From positions 1-43,122 of the IMG/VR virus record IMGVR_UViG_3300030616_000045: 43,122 nt of DNA; one strand, 5' to 3'. Position 1 is the first letter of the stretch; each line of letters begins with the position of its first letter. Below, one piece after another: positions 1 to 5,518 of the stretch. Made by a program: the position numbers and the translations under genes. The DNA comes from a virus. Below the pieces are notes generated by a model that made no database searches, was not told the DNA's origin, and was given only the letters and a program-made list of their open reading frames with translations.

Positions 1-408
1 GCGCCCTATACGTATCCTGTGTATGCGTGATTGCAGGTCAATGCGCCTTAATTCCTCATTTGAGGCCGTTTCTGCCTTGATCTCTAGCTCCTGGAGCTTG
101 GCATGGTCTGAATGAACCAGTGTGTGTGACCTTGCGGATCGCGCATGGTTGAACATCTCCGAAAACTTTTGATTGTCCTTCACCCACAACCAGAACGTAC
201 TTGGTGTGATATGGTGATTGGCGCATATCGTGTCAATGGAGTCAGGCGAGCTTGCTACCTGTTCCATTAGGCTCTTGGCTAGTGTGTCTGTGTATAGTGT
301 AGGTCTACCACCGGGGTGTTTCTTTATTGGTGTAGTCTCTGCCGCAACTGCGTTGCGGGGCGCTGCCGCTGTGGCTGGGTCAATATCGTGTGAGTCCGTG
401 CTAGTCAT
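1..408 (-). CDS. Phage terminase small subunit, partial (C-terminus off the window)
   Basis: The reading frame is open from an ATG at 408 to the window edge, giving 136 residues with no stop. Residues 34-95 carry the pattern of small terminase DNA-binding domains: GGRPTLYT, then a helix-turn-helix-like stretch (SIDTICANHHITPSTFWLWV), then the 'F...F..AR' motif (residues 82-90). The family recognises packaging sites on phage DNA and loads the large subunit. The large subunit should follow directly downstream, beyond position 1. The start overlaps the upstream zinc-finger gene by 8 bases, so the two are translationally linked. A CCGCAAC/GTTGCGG palindrome lies inside the coding sequence at 342-358. 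Identification rests on motif recall. Confidence 0.8.
   Translation of the reverse strand, partial: MTSTDSHDIDPATAAAPRNAVAAETTPIKKHPGGRPTLYTDTLAKSLMEQVASSPDSIDTICANHHITPSTFWLWVKDNQKFSEMFNHARSARSHTLVHSDHAKLQELEIKAETASNEELRRIDLQSRIHRIRIGR
342..364 (+). repeat. Palindromic element CCGCAAC-GTTGCGG + GGCGCT, copy A
   Basis: Inside the terminase coding sequence (342-358, followed by GGCGCT). Other members: 578-596, 4418-4439, 8585-8606, and palindromes in promoters at 7364-7378 and 41111-41125. Confidence 0.6.
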
Positions 409-553
409 ATCTCCACGCTCCATGCTCCTCACAGTAGTATATTGGCTTGTGCGTGCCCACGGATATCCATTTGGGCCGCTTGCCACACTCGGGACACCTC
501 ACAACCCGCTGAAGGGCGTATTCTGCCAACCTGTTTAGCTCCTGTGTGTCCAT
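401..553 (-). CDS. Small zinc-finger-like protein upstream of terminase
   Basis: A 50-residue protein with CPEC at residues 20-23 and C41-x2-H44, a likely zinc-binding knuckle separated by a short beta-like stretch. Function is unknown; small zinc proteins of this type are common in phages. The frame extends upstream to a TTG at 589, but ATG 553 is preferred because a good promoter (TTGCGT, 17 bases, TATACT; 561-589) would start transcription at about 553-556. That would make the message leaderless or nearly so. It overlaps the terminase start by 8 bases and is the first gene of the leftward packaging transcript. Confidence 0.6.
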   Translation of the reverse strand: MDTQELNRLAEYALQRVVRCPECGKRPKWISVGTHKPIYYCEEHGAWRYD

Positions 554-560
554 GTCTATA

Positions 561-589
561 AGTATACATCCTTTGGCGTTGCTACGCAA
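561..589 (-). promoter_or_regulatory. Sigma-70-type promoter for the leftward terminase transcript
   Basis: On the minus strand, TTGCGT (584-589) and TATACT (561-566) are separated by exactly 17 bases. The expected start point is next to the ATG at 553, leaving almost no untranslated leader. The -35 box overlaps the inverted repeat GTTGC-TAC-GCAAC at 578-590, so a protein bound there would block the promoter. Confidence 0.55.
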
Positions 590-610
590 CGGGCGCTAGC
601 ACTGCGCAAC
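578..610 (+). repeat. Palindromic element GTTGC-TAC-GCAAC + GGGCGCTAGCACTGCGCAAC, copy B
   Basis: 578-590 is the palindrome, and 591-610 the extended element GGGCGCTAGCACTGCGCAAC. The latter recurs at 1592-1610 (GAGCGTTAGCACTGCGCAAC) and 3332-3351 (GAGCGCTAGCACTGCGCAAC). Confidence 0.6.
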
Positions 611-613
611 TAA

Positions 614-659
614 AACCACTATATCTTGTGGTTGCACAAGACAGATTGTTGACTACATT
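614..659 (+). promoter_or_regulatory. Promoter with inverted-repeat operator upstream of the first rightward early gene
   Basis: TTGCAC (632-637), 16 bases, TACATT (654-659). The -35 box is overlapped by the inverted repeat AACCAC-8-GTGGTT (614-619 / 628-633) and by CTTGTG-4-CACAAG (625-630 / 635-640). A closely similar arrangement recurs at 1608-1655, and partly at 7351-7393 and 41097-41140, suggesting a shared regulator. Confidence 0.6.
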
Positions 660-689
660 AGGGCTTACCACTTAACAAAAGGATTTGGT

Positions 690-893
690 ATGATCATGGG
701 TGACTGGAAGGTAGACGTTCGGCACAGGTTTGTAGAAAATACCAAGATTGGCTATTTGGCATATTATTGTTTGTATGACTGTGTCCCATCAATACATTTT
801 ATTTCTCGCGCCGGATATGATTGTATCCCGCAGGCGGTGCGTGAAGCCATATTCAAACACCACTACCCTGTCTATTACGAGTTCTGCTCTTGA
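690..893 (+). CDS. Small hypothetical early protein (67 aa)
   Basis: A 67-residue protein starting with ATG ATC ATG, preceded by AAAGGA (about 678) at normal spacing. It is rich in aromatic residues, with several Tyr and a GYLAYYCLYDCVPS stretch, and four Cys. No family recognised. It is the first gene of the rightward early cluster, directly behind the operator-bearing promoter at 614-659, so it is probably expressed at once after infection. Small early phage proteins in this position often act against host functions, but nothing here proves that. Confidence 0.6.
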   Translation: MIMGDWKVDVRHRFVENTKIGYLAYYCLYDCVPSIHFISRAGYDCIPQAVREAIFKHHYPVYYEFCS

Positions 894-967
894 GATTGTC
901 GAGCGGCGATTGGGAATTGCCTAACCACCACAGCCTAACCACCACACCAAACAAAGGAGCGGGAGAC

Positions 968-1174
968 ATGGCACGGACGATAAAGAGCAAGCATGACGAA
1001 AACGGCGTGACCTTGGAAATCTTCGAGAACGACAACGAGCAGTACCCCTACGGCGTTCGCATGGTTGACGATGACACCGGTTCGGTTGTGTTCGTGACCC
1101 GCTGCACCAACCTCGGGGCCGCAGAGCGCCACTTTGCCAAGGCTGCCGAGAAAACAATTTACGCCATCGTATAG
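968..1174 (+). CDS. Small hypothetical protein (68 aa)
   Basis: A 68-residue protein from ATG 968, chosen because AAAGGAG and GGGAG precede it; the frame is open further upstream without a ribosome site. The sequence is polar and predicted beta-rich at the start (GVTLEIFENDNEQYPYGVRM), followed by a helical tail (LGAAERHFAKAAEKTIYAIV). This resembles small conserved phage proteins of unknown role; no named family recognised. The leader contains a duplicated CTAACCACCACA sequence. Confidence 0.6.
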   Translation: MARTIKSKHDENGVTLEIFENDNEQYPYGVRMVDDDTGSVVFVTRCTNLGAAERHFAKAAEKTIYAIV

Positions 1175-1182
1175 GGGAAAAA

Positions 1183-1437
1183 ATGACGAATGCACGAGAT
1201 TGGGCTGGTGCACAGGCGGTATTTGACGAATATATGGCCTATCGTCGCACAGTGCCTAAAGATGAGGTGTACGGGTCATATACTCAGTGGTTCAAACGTA
1301 CGAGACACACGAAGAAGATTCAAGACCAAGGCATTTGTCCACAGTTCGGAAAGTGCTATCATACTCGAAACTGTGTTGGAAAAGCAACATGCGGCTTTGC
1401 CGATCCGATGTACAATACAGTTACCACGGAGCAGTAG
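1183..1437 (+). CDS. Small cysteine-containing hypothetical protein (84 aa)
   Basis: An 84-residue protein beginning 8 bases after the previous stop, with GGGGAAAA as ribosome site. The N-terminal half is helical (DWAGAQAVFDEYMAYRRTVP). The C-terminal part holds four Cys in the pattern C-x5-C-x5-C-x5-C (CPQFGKCYHTRNCVGKATC), with a His, a possible small metal-binding site. No family recognised. It lies in the same direction and close spacing as its neighbours, consistent with an operon. Confidence 0.6.
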   Translation: MTNARDWAGAQAVFDEYMAYRRTVPKDEVYGSYTQWFKRTRHTKKIQDQGICPQFGKCYHTRNCVGKATCGFADPMYNTVTTEQ

Positions 1438-1462
1438 ACACACCACCAACAGAGGACCAACC

Positions 1463-1600
1463 ATGACCACCACGCAGCGTATGCTCTCCGATGCCCTCAA
1501 CGCATACTGGAACGCTATCAACAGAGGACGTATGGATATTGCTAAACAGAGGTGGGAGTATTATACCTTCATCCTCCTCAACTCCGTTGAGGAGCGTTAG
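1463..1600 (+). CDS. Very small hypothetical protein (45 aa)
   Basis: A 45-residue protein from ATG 1463 behind AGAGGA. Mostly helical (MLSDALNAYWNAINRG, then IAKQRWEYYTFILLNS). The last codons (GAG GAG CGT TAG) fall inside the dispersed element GAGCGTTAGCACTGCGCAAC, so the element supplies the stop codon. No homologue recognised. The frame is open upstream to 1190, overlapping the preceding gene in another frame; that part is not believed. Confidence 0.5.
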   Translation: MTTTQRMLSDALNAYWNAINRGRMDIAKQRWEYYTFILLNSVEER

Positions 1601-1607
1601 CACTGCG

Positions 1608-1655
1608 CAACCACCATATATTGTGGTTGACGGGATAACGATAAATAGATACATT
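1608..1655 (+). promoter_or_regulatory. Promoter with perfect 7-bp inverted repeat operator
   Basis: TTGACG (1627-1632), 17 bases, TACATT (1650-1655). The perfect inverted repeat CAACCAC-8-GTGGTTG (1608-1614 / 1623-1629) overlaps the -35 box. It resembles the 614-659 site in both the operator and the -10 box. It should drive the gene at 1688. Confidence 0.65.
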
Positions 1656-1687
1656 GCAGAATACACCACCTCAAAGGAGCCAACACA

Positions 1688-1903
1688 ATGATACGACTCC
1701 TCCTCATCCACTCCTACCTGTTCGCATCCCTGTGGCACGGCATTGCCAACCAGCTACCCACTACTCCCCTCGATGATTGCCGTACTTGGGCTTACAACCA
1801 CTCCTCGCTGATTACCTCCTGCCCGGACTCGCTCTGGAATAGACTCGATGTAACTGTGCAGGATTCTATACTGGCCGCTCACGCGGAGCGCTACGCTGAG
1901 TAG
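1688..1903 (+). CDS. Small hypothetical protein with hydrophobic N-terminus (71 aa)
   Basis: A 71-residue protein from ATG 1688 with AAAGGAG upstream. The first 17 residues are hydrophobic after an Arg (MIRLLLIHSYLFASLW) and could be a signal peptide or one membrane segment; the rest is polar with two Cys. No family recognised. The final codons (GAG CGC TAC GCT GAG TAG) lie within a copy of the dispersed element GAGCGCTACGCTGAGTAGC (1886-1904), so the coding end was apparently supplied by that element. Confidence 0.55.
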   Translation: MIRLLLIHSYLFASLWHGIANQLPTTPLDDCRTWAYNHSSLITSCPDSLWNRLDVTVQDSILAAHAERYAE

Positions 1904-1904
1904 C
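1886..1904 (+). repeat. Dispersed element GAGCGCTACGCTGAGTAGC
   Basis: Near-identical sequences at 4433-4451 (two differences) and, inverted, at 8379-8397 (one difference). Here it includes the stop codon of the 71-residue gene. Confidence 0.65.
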
Positions 1905-1931
1905 AAACACCACAAGCGAAAGGATAACAGC

Positions 1932-2132
1932 ATGACACACAAGATTAAGCACTCGTTCGGACCATCAATTGATGGTAATCCAGAAGTCGTTGGCCTTGAA
2001 CACACATGCTCAGAGTGCGGCAACTGGGTAATAGCCTCAGCACACCACTGCGTATTCTGTGGGGCACGGTTTGAACTGTCACAGGAGCCCATCAGCGGCA
2101 CCAATGAGCCCTTCCAGGTAAACGAACAGTGA
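1932..2132 (+). CDS. Small zinc-ribbon protein (66 aa)
   Basis: A 66-residue protein with CSEC (residues 30-33) and CVFC (about residues 46-49), the two knuckles of a zinc ribbon. AAAGGATAA lies before the ATG. The stop overlaps the GTG of the next gene (GTGA), which is also a zinc-ribbon protein. Ribbons of this kind bind nucleic acid or partner proteins; the exact role is unknown. Confidence 0.65.
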   Translation: MTHKIKHSFGPSIDGNPEVVGLEHTCSECGNWVIASAHHCVFCGARFELSQEPISGTNEPFQVNEQ

Positions 2133-2305
2133 GACACATAAAAATACTCTGTCCATCGTGTGGGTTTGATTATGACATGGACGCAGAGGCGTACTTTGAA
2201 GAAGAGATCGTCTTATGCCCAAATTGTTACGAGTGGGTATCAACTTCCGGTGATGGCCCTGGCTGTGTGGGACACCCAGACACATCAACGGGAGAATTAC
2301 CGTGA
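2129..2305 (+). CDS. Small zinc-ribbon protein, GTG start (58 aa)
   Basis: A 58-residue protein starting GTG AGA CAC, overlapping the previous stop by 4 bases, and ending at TGA 2303-2305. CPSC (residues 8-11) and CPNC (residues 30-33) form a zinc ribbon around an acidic helix (DMDAEAYFEEE). Function unknown. Evidence for it being real: GTGA coupling on both sides, a full-length conserved-looking motif, and the filling of an otherwise empty 140-base gap. Confidence 0.6.
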   Translation: MRHIKILCPSCGFDYDMDAEAYFEEEIVLCPNCYEWVSTSGDGPGCVGHPDTSTGELP

Positions 2306-2439
2306 CACATGCAGAAAGGTATCAGGCGTGTGTGGTTTGTTGGTCGTGCGTTTCTGGCATAATATTTGGACTTATGTTTGGGTTTATGCTTGGTGTACAC
2401 GCCTCACGCCTTGATAATACCACCCCGCCACAGGAGTAG
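2302..2439 (+). CDS. Small single-pass membrane protein (45 aa)
   Basis: A 45-residue protein from GTG 2302 (GTGA overlap with the previous gene) to TAG 2437-2439. Residues 9-33 are one hydrophobic segment with three early Cys and glycine spacing (GIIFGLMFGFMLG), typical of helix-packing membrane segments, followed by a short polar tail. It could be a membrane-active early protein such as a superinfection-exclusion or holin-type peptide, but there is no specific evidence. Confidence 0.5.
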   Translation: MTHAERYQACVVCWSCVSGIIFGLMFGFMLGVHASRLDNTTPPQE

Positions 2440-2446
2440 ACATACC

Positions 2447-2716
2447 ATGTACCACGAAGACAAATGTCCCTCTGGGCACCCCATCTCCAGTCAAGCAGAG
2501 GCTGATTTTGTGGCCCTGTTGGCCGCAGAGTATGAGCGCGGGTATCTCGCAGCAAAGACACACGACCGCTGCCACCTGTGGAACGCCAGAGGGGCCAAGT
2601 GTGCATGGCACAGCGAACATATGTGCGGCCTAACGCCGTGTAGCGACATGCGCAGCGTTGGGAATCCATACAAAACCAAGGGCGATGCCCTTTGTGAGGA
2701 CATAGAGGCAGAATGA
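2447..2716 (+). CDS. Cys/His-rich hypothetical protein (89 aa)
   Basis: An 89-residue protein from ATG 2447, with AGGAG ahead of it. Six Cys and several His are spread along the protein (DKCPSGH, DRCHLWNARGAKCAWHSEH, MCGLTPCSD), suggesting one or two metal sites, with an alanine-rich helix (EADFVALLAAEYERGYLAA) between. Its stop overlaps the next ATG (ATGA). No family recognised. Third Cys-rich gene within 800 bases. Confidence 0.6.
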   Translation: MYHEDKCPSGHPISSQAEADFVALLAAEYERGYLAAKTHDRCHLWNARGAKCAWHSEHMCGLTPCSDMRSVGNPYKTKGDALCEDIEAE

Positions 2717-2928
2717 AATTACTACGATCAATACTCTTTGCCAAGGTCTATTTCACCAACGGGTGGTGTTTCCGGTTCTGGAGCCACGGGGGATATATCA
2801 TCTTCCTCGGGGTAGACTGGCAGCTTAAGCCTGACTACCAACCACCCGGCAGTAAATACGGCTGGAGCTTCATGCTAACCGTACTCAATTTTAACTTGGT
2901 TATTGATAGGGTAATAGAAACCAAATGA
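2713..2928 (+). CDS. Small hypothetical protein rich in aromatic residues (71 aa)
   Basis: A 71-residue protein in an ATGA-coupled chain (overlaps 4 bases at both ends). The sequence is beta-like and aromatic (NGWCFRFWSHGGYIIFLGVDW, KYGWSFMLTVLNFNLVI). It resembles small conserved phage proteins of unknown function; no family name assigned. Confidence 0.6.
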   Translation: MKLLRSILFAKVYFTNGWCFRFWSHGGYIIFLGVDWQLKPDYQPPGSKYGWSFMLTVLNFNLVIDRVIETK

Positions 2929-3308
2929 GAATCATAATTGAGTGTGCTAATCAATCTCTGAACCTGGCCTACCCCGGACGAGCAATAGCCATTCGAGATG
3001 TCGTGTCGGTAACTCGTCTCGATTCGCTAGATTCTGTGGAGGTAGCACGATGTCTTGACGCAATCGAGAACTGTATCACACCACCGACAACCCTATGCGA
3101 AACCGCGCTCGGGTATCTCAAGCGACTCCGCTCCGCCCTGACTGCTCCCGCAGCGGGGTGTGACAAAATCACCCAGCACTGGCTATCTGTAGCCCTTGAG
3201 CGGATACGGGCAGGGGAACCGGAGCGGGAGGTGATGCGGGATTACGGATACGAGCGTTCCGAGGAGCCGTTCAACCATGACCCCGTAGAGGAGGGAGACA
3301 CCAAATGA
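2925..3308 (+). CDS. Hypothetical helical protein (127 aa)
   Basis: A 127-residue protein, ATGA-coupled to the preceding gene. Mostly helical: residues 35-85 contain two helices around a Cys-Pro-Pro turn (ARCLDAIENCITPPTTLCETAL), and an acidic C-terminus follows. No recognised family. It ends just before the dispersed element GAGCGCTAGCACTGCGCAACCAC at 3332. Confidence 0.6.
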   Translation: MRIIIECANQSLNLAYPGRAIAIRDVVSVTRLDSLDSVEVARCLDAIENCITPPTTLCETALGYLKRLRSALTAPAAGCDKITQHWLSVALERIRAGEPEREVMRDYGYERSEEPFNHDPVEEGDTK

Positions 3309-3331
3309 TGTATCTCTGTGACCTACGGAAT

Positions 3332-3354
3332 GAGCGCTAGCACTGCGCAACCAC
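3332..3354 (+). repeat. Dispersed element GAGCGCTAGCACTGCGCAAC
   Basis: Third copy of the extended element, in the gap before the DUF7666-like gene. An 11-codon frame (3305-3340, MMYLCDLRNER) ends in it, as the genes at 1463 and 1688 also end in such elements. Confidence 0.55.
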
Positions 3355-3372
3355 AAACAAAGGAGCAACACC

Positions 3373-4005
3373 ATGACCAAGATTCGTGCGTGGCACTTCG
3401 TGGCAGACAACCGCCTGCTCCGTGACGGGCAGAAGCTGAAGGTCGGCAAAACCTATCACCACAAGGGATTCGTGAAGATGTGCCACTCCGGGCTGCACGC
3501 ATCACGGCGGGTACTCGATGCGTTGCACTACGCTCCGGGTTGCATCCTCTGCGAGGTTGAGGTGGGGGGGGTTGTCGAGGAGGACACCGACAAGTTGGTG
3601 TGTCGTAACCGCACCGTTCTCTCCGCCACCGACGTAACCAACGTGCTCCACGAGTTCGCATGTCAGGTCGCCGAGCAACTAATCGGTGCTGCCGGTGTCG
3701 CGGACGAGCGCTCGTGGCACGCTATCGACGCAAAACGTGCGTGGATACGCGGTGATATCACCGATGACGAGCTGGCAACAGCACGGAGTGGGGCGAGGGA
3801 TGCGGCGTGGTATGCGGCATGGGATGCGGCATGGGATGTGGCATGGGATGTGGCACGGGATGCGGCACTGTATGTGGCACGGGATGCGGCATGGTATGCG
3901 ACACGGGATGCGGCGAGGGATGCGGCACGGGATGCGGCATGGGATGCGGCACTGTATGCGACACGGGACGATCTCAACGACCTGCTCACCGACATGGTGA
4001 AATGA
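3373..4005 (+). CDS. DUF7666-like protein with DAAW/DAAR tetrapeptide repeats (copy 1, 210 aa)
   Basis: A 210-residue protein from ATG 3373 behind AAAGGAG. Residues 1-135 match a common phage domain of unknown function: AWHFV near the start, LRDG, CHSGLHAS, DALHYAPG, CEVEV, DKLV. Residues 138-197 are about 15 copies of a four-residue unit (D/Y-A/V-A-W/R/L), probably a long amphipathic helix, and a short acidic end follows (DDLNDLL). A paralogue at 41161-41670 shares the domain and the end but has only about five repeats. The 12-base DNA repeat keeps all six frames open, which produces false frames on both strands. A run of eight G at 3564-3571 sits in the coding sequence. Function unknown. 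Confidence 0.75.
   Translation: MTKIRAWHFVADNRLLRDGQKLKVGKTYHHKGFVKMCHSGLHASRRVLDALHYAPGCILCEVEVGGVVEEDTDKLVCRNRTVLSATDVTNVLHEFACQVAEQLIGAAGVADERSWHAIDAKRAWIRGDITDDELATARSGARDAAWYAAWDAAWDVAWDVARDAALYVARDAAWYATRDAARDAARDAAWDAALYATRDDLNDLLTDMVK
3790..3966 (+). repeat. 12-bp tandem repeat encoding DAAW-type units
   Basis: About 15 imperfect copies of a 12-base unit resembling GATGCGGCATGG within the DUF7666-like gene. Variation is mainly GCG/GTG, TGG/CGG/CTG and GAT/TAT. Copy number differs from the paralogue at 41570-41625, as expected of slippage. Confidence 0.8.
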
Positions 4006-4160
4006 CACCACAAGCCGCACTAATCGAAGTCCTGCGAACCAAACTTGCACATGATGCGTGCTGGGTGTGGTATCTTGACCACAATAATCACCTCTGCCGG
4101 AAACTAAATTGTAACGGTCTCGTGGGCGTGGCCGTGTGGCCACAATACTCTAAAGGTTGA
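4002..4160 (+). CDS. Small hypothetical protein (52 aa)
   Basis: A 52-residue protein whose ATG overlaps the previous stop (ATGA). N-terminal helix (AALIEVLRTKLAHDACW), then a beta-like stretch with hydrophobic residues (NGLVGVAVWPQY). Three Cys. Phage homologues of this general form exist as unnamed small proteins; no function can be given. Confidence 0.5.
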   Translation: MTPQAALIEVLRTKLAHDACWVWYLDHNNHLCRKLNCNGLVGVAVWPQYSKG

Positions 4161-4167
4161 TAACTAT

Positions 4168-4332
4168 ATGGAAAACTCCACAGAAAACCGACTCAAAGAA
4201 CTAGAATCCGGACACGAACAACACCGCCTCGCTCTTGAAAACATCGTGGAAACCGGCATGTTCCTCGCCGAAGCAATCAGAATACTTGACCAGAAAATCA
4301 CCTCCCTCAAACAGGATATCTACCATGAATAA
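4168..4332 (+). CDS. Small coiled-coil protein (54 aa)
   Basis: A 54-residue protein from ATG 4168 to TAA 4330-4332, almost all helix with heptad-like leucines and isoleucines (RLKELESGHEQHRLALENIV, then LAEAIRILDQKITSL). Weak ribosome site (AAAGG about 13 bases upstream, plus coupling to the gene before). It overlaps the next gene by 8 bases. Function unknown; the pairing with a membrane peptide suggests a possible small membrane-associated complex. Confidence 0.5.
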   Translation: MENSTENRLKELESGHEQHRLALENIVETGMFLAEAIRILDQKITSLKQDIYHE

Positions 4333-4417
4333 CTTCTACTGGGCATGTACCGTGCTGGTATCACTCATTGCCGTGTATCTTGTTATTGGGTGGATCTGGG
4401 AGGCTGTAATACGGTAG
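4325..4417 (+). CDS. 30-residue single-membrane-segment peptide
   Basis: A 30-residue peptide from ATG 4325, inside the end of the coiled-coil gene. Residues 5-27 form one hydrophobic helix (YWACTVLVSLIAVYLVIGWI) with a basic last residue. AAACAGGAT lies 8-15 bases before the ATG. Very short, but its composition is clearly that of a membrane peptide, and it ends right at the palindrome cluster that closes this gene chain. Confidence 0.45.
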   Translation: MNNFYWACTVLVSLIAVYLVIGWIWEAVIR

Positions 4418-4485
4418 CCGCAACAAGTTGCGGGGCGCTACGCTGGGTAGCGTGGTTGATCATAGCACTAGTTGTGCGGTTTATT
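4418..4485 (+). repeat. Palindrome cluster: CCGCAAC/GTTGCGG, GCTAC/GTAGC and a 21-base repeat
   Basis: CCGCAAC-AA-GTTGCGG at 4418-4433 is followed by GGCGCT and by GCTAC-5-GTAGC (4437-4451). Then comes the sequence beginning GATCATAGCACTAG at 4458-4478, which is repeated exactly at 7406-7426. A weak promoter (TTGATC, 18 bases, TTTATT; 4456-4485) overlaps it. The cluster separates the small-gene chain from the replication operon and could act as terminator, operator or both. Confidence 0.6.
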
Positions 4486-4626
4486 TTGCAGCACAGAAAT
4501 TGACCCATAGTGTACTTTCGTGAGCATTGGTAAACAGGTTCCGGGGGCCTCTGACCGTTGTGGTGGCGGTTACGCGGACAAGTCAGTTATCCTTTGGCTG
4601 GCCTGCCCCGCCCCCTCAAATAACCC

Positions 4627-4655
4627 TTGCACTCCCCACAGACATGGTGTATATT
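4627..4655 (+). promoter_or_regulatory. Promoter of the replication operon
   Basis: TTGCAC (4627-4632), 17 bases, TATATT (4650-4655), with a start expected at about 4661. It is followed by a 110-base leader that folds into a terminator-like structure before the first gene at 4784. Confidence 0.65.
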
Positions 4656-4660
4656 GGGGA

Positions 4661-4770
4661 CATGCAGATCGACCACAATGCCTGCAATCACTGACACCTG
4701 TCTCGTCTCCCGACGAGCGCACAGCCCATACAATCCTTGGTCGGTCTGCATGGGGCAGGTGTCTCTTTTT
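4661..4770 (+). ncRNA. Structured leader RNA ending in a terminator-like stem
   Basis: P1 pairs 4693-4702 with 4754-4763 (GACACCTGTC with GGCAGGTGTC, ten pairs including one G-T), followed directly by TCTTTTT (4764-4770). Inside P1 are P2 (CTCGTC-TCCC-GACGAG, 4702-4717, six perfect pairs and a four-base loop) and P3 (CCCAT 4725-4729 with ATGGG 4750-4754), so the fold resembles a three-way junction. It starts at the promoter 4627-4655 and ends 13 bases before ATG 4784. It could be an attenuator, a small stable RNA or an antitermination target. No known RNA family was recognised. Confidence 0.55.
4662..4694 (+). CDS. Possible leader peptide (10 aa)
   Basis: ATG at 4662 (about the predicted transcription start) to TGA at 4692-4694 encodes MQIDHNACNH. 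The stop codon overlaps the first bases of the terminator stem P1. That placement is typical of attenuation peptides, where a ribosome at the stop would disturb the stem. No ribosome site is possible if the transcript starts here. Speculative. Confidence 0.25.
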   Translation: MQIDHNACNH

Positions 4771-4783
4771 GTTCGGACAACAT

Positions 4784-5518
4784 ATGATCATCATTCGTAA
4801 CTGGAATGACATCTTTGAAAACGCGCAAAGCAGAAGGTTTGAGAGAACCCATTGGGTGGCCATGCCAAACAAGCGCGGATTTGGATACACGAAGATCCTG
4901 AAAGAGAAAAACGGGGAGGCCATGTTTGGCTGTTGGTGCGCAATTGTAGAGCTTGCATCGACCTGCAAACCCCGTGGTGAACTCCAAAGTAACGGGATAC
5001 CGTACTCTTACTCCGATGTGAGCGCACTCACACTGTACTCTGAAAAGACCGTCAGCGAAACAATAACTTTCTGTTGTAACTCATTGGGGTGGATAGTAGA
5101 TACAGTAAGTAATACTGAAGTAATACCGAACTCTCACAGCAGTAAACCAACCCCCCCCGTTTCCACTTCTATTCAGTTCAGTTCAATTCTATCTAAAGAC
5201 ATAAAAGAAGAAGATCTATTATCCCCCAAAAATGTTTTCATGTTCTGGTTGCTGCACCCTGACCTGACAACCCACCGCAAGCTCACTAAAGACCAGCAGG
5301 CAGCAATCCGCCAATGGAGGGATGACTACTCGGAACAGGAACTGTGCAACGCGGTGCGCAACTACGCTGATGCTCTCGACGACAAAAACAACTTCTACAC
5401 CTACAAACACACCATTGAGGACTTTTTCAGAAAGGGCACCCTATCTAAGCCGTCCCCCTTTAAGCGCTTTGTACACGCAGAAACGGCCCCGCCAAAAAAG
5501 GGCGGCTACATACCGTGA
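4784..5518 (+). CDS. Replication-initiator-like protein (244 aa)
   Basis: Start ATG 4784 is preferred: the frame is open to a GTG at 4520, but that region contains the leader and promoter. Residues 20-110 look like the N-terminal winged-helix domain of phage replisome organisers (KRGFGYTKILKEKNGEAMFG, AIVELAS, SDVSALTLYSEKTVSETITF). A Ser/Pro-rich linker with an eight-C run follows, then a helical C-terminal domain (residues 165-225, DQQAAIRQW, YKHTIEDFFRKG) like DnaD or O-type helicase-loading domains. The role inferred is origin binding and helicase recruitment. Its stop overlaps the primase-helicase start (GTGA). Confidence 0.6.
   Translation: MIIIRNWNDIFENAQSRRFERTHWVAMPNKRGFGYTKILKEKNGEAMFGCWCAIVELASTCKPRGELQSNGIPYSYSDVSALTLYSEKTVSETITFCCNSLGWIVDTVSNTEVIPNSHSSKPTPPVSTSIQFSSILSKDIKEEDLLSPKNVFMFWLLHPDLTTHRKLTKDQQAAIRQWRDDYSEQELCNAVRNYADALDDKNNFYTYKHTIEDFFRKGTLSKPSPFKRFVHAETAPPKKGGYIP

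Noticed and set aside
554-589. Extension of the small zinc protein to TTG 589
   Set aside because: It would start within the promoter -35 region; ATG 553 matches the predicted transcription start better.
3305-3340. 11-codon frame MMYLCDLRNER
   Set aside because: Too short to support as a gene, although ATGA-coupled; kept only as a note with the dispersed element.
3686-4000. Several open frames on both strands within the DUF7666 repeat
   Set aside because: The 12-base tandem repeat contains no stop in any frame; only the frame continuing the conserved domain is supported.
4545-4592. Possible extra stem (TGAC.. GTCA, TTGT.. ACAA, GCG-GTTA-CGC) upstream of the replication promoter
   Set aside because: Stem is interrupted by bulges and short arms; too weak to call a structured RNA.
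4520-4783. Upstream extension of the initiator gene to GTG 4520
   Set aside because: This stretch contains the promoter, the structured leader and no ribosome site; the extended protein part is not domain-like.
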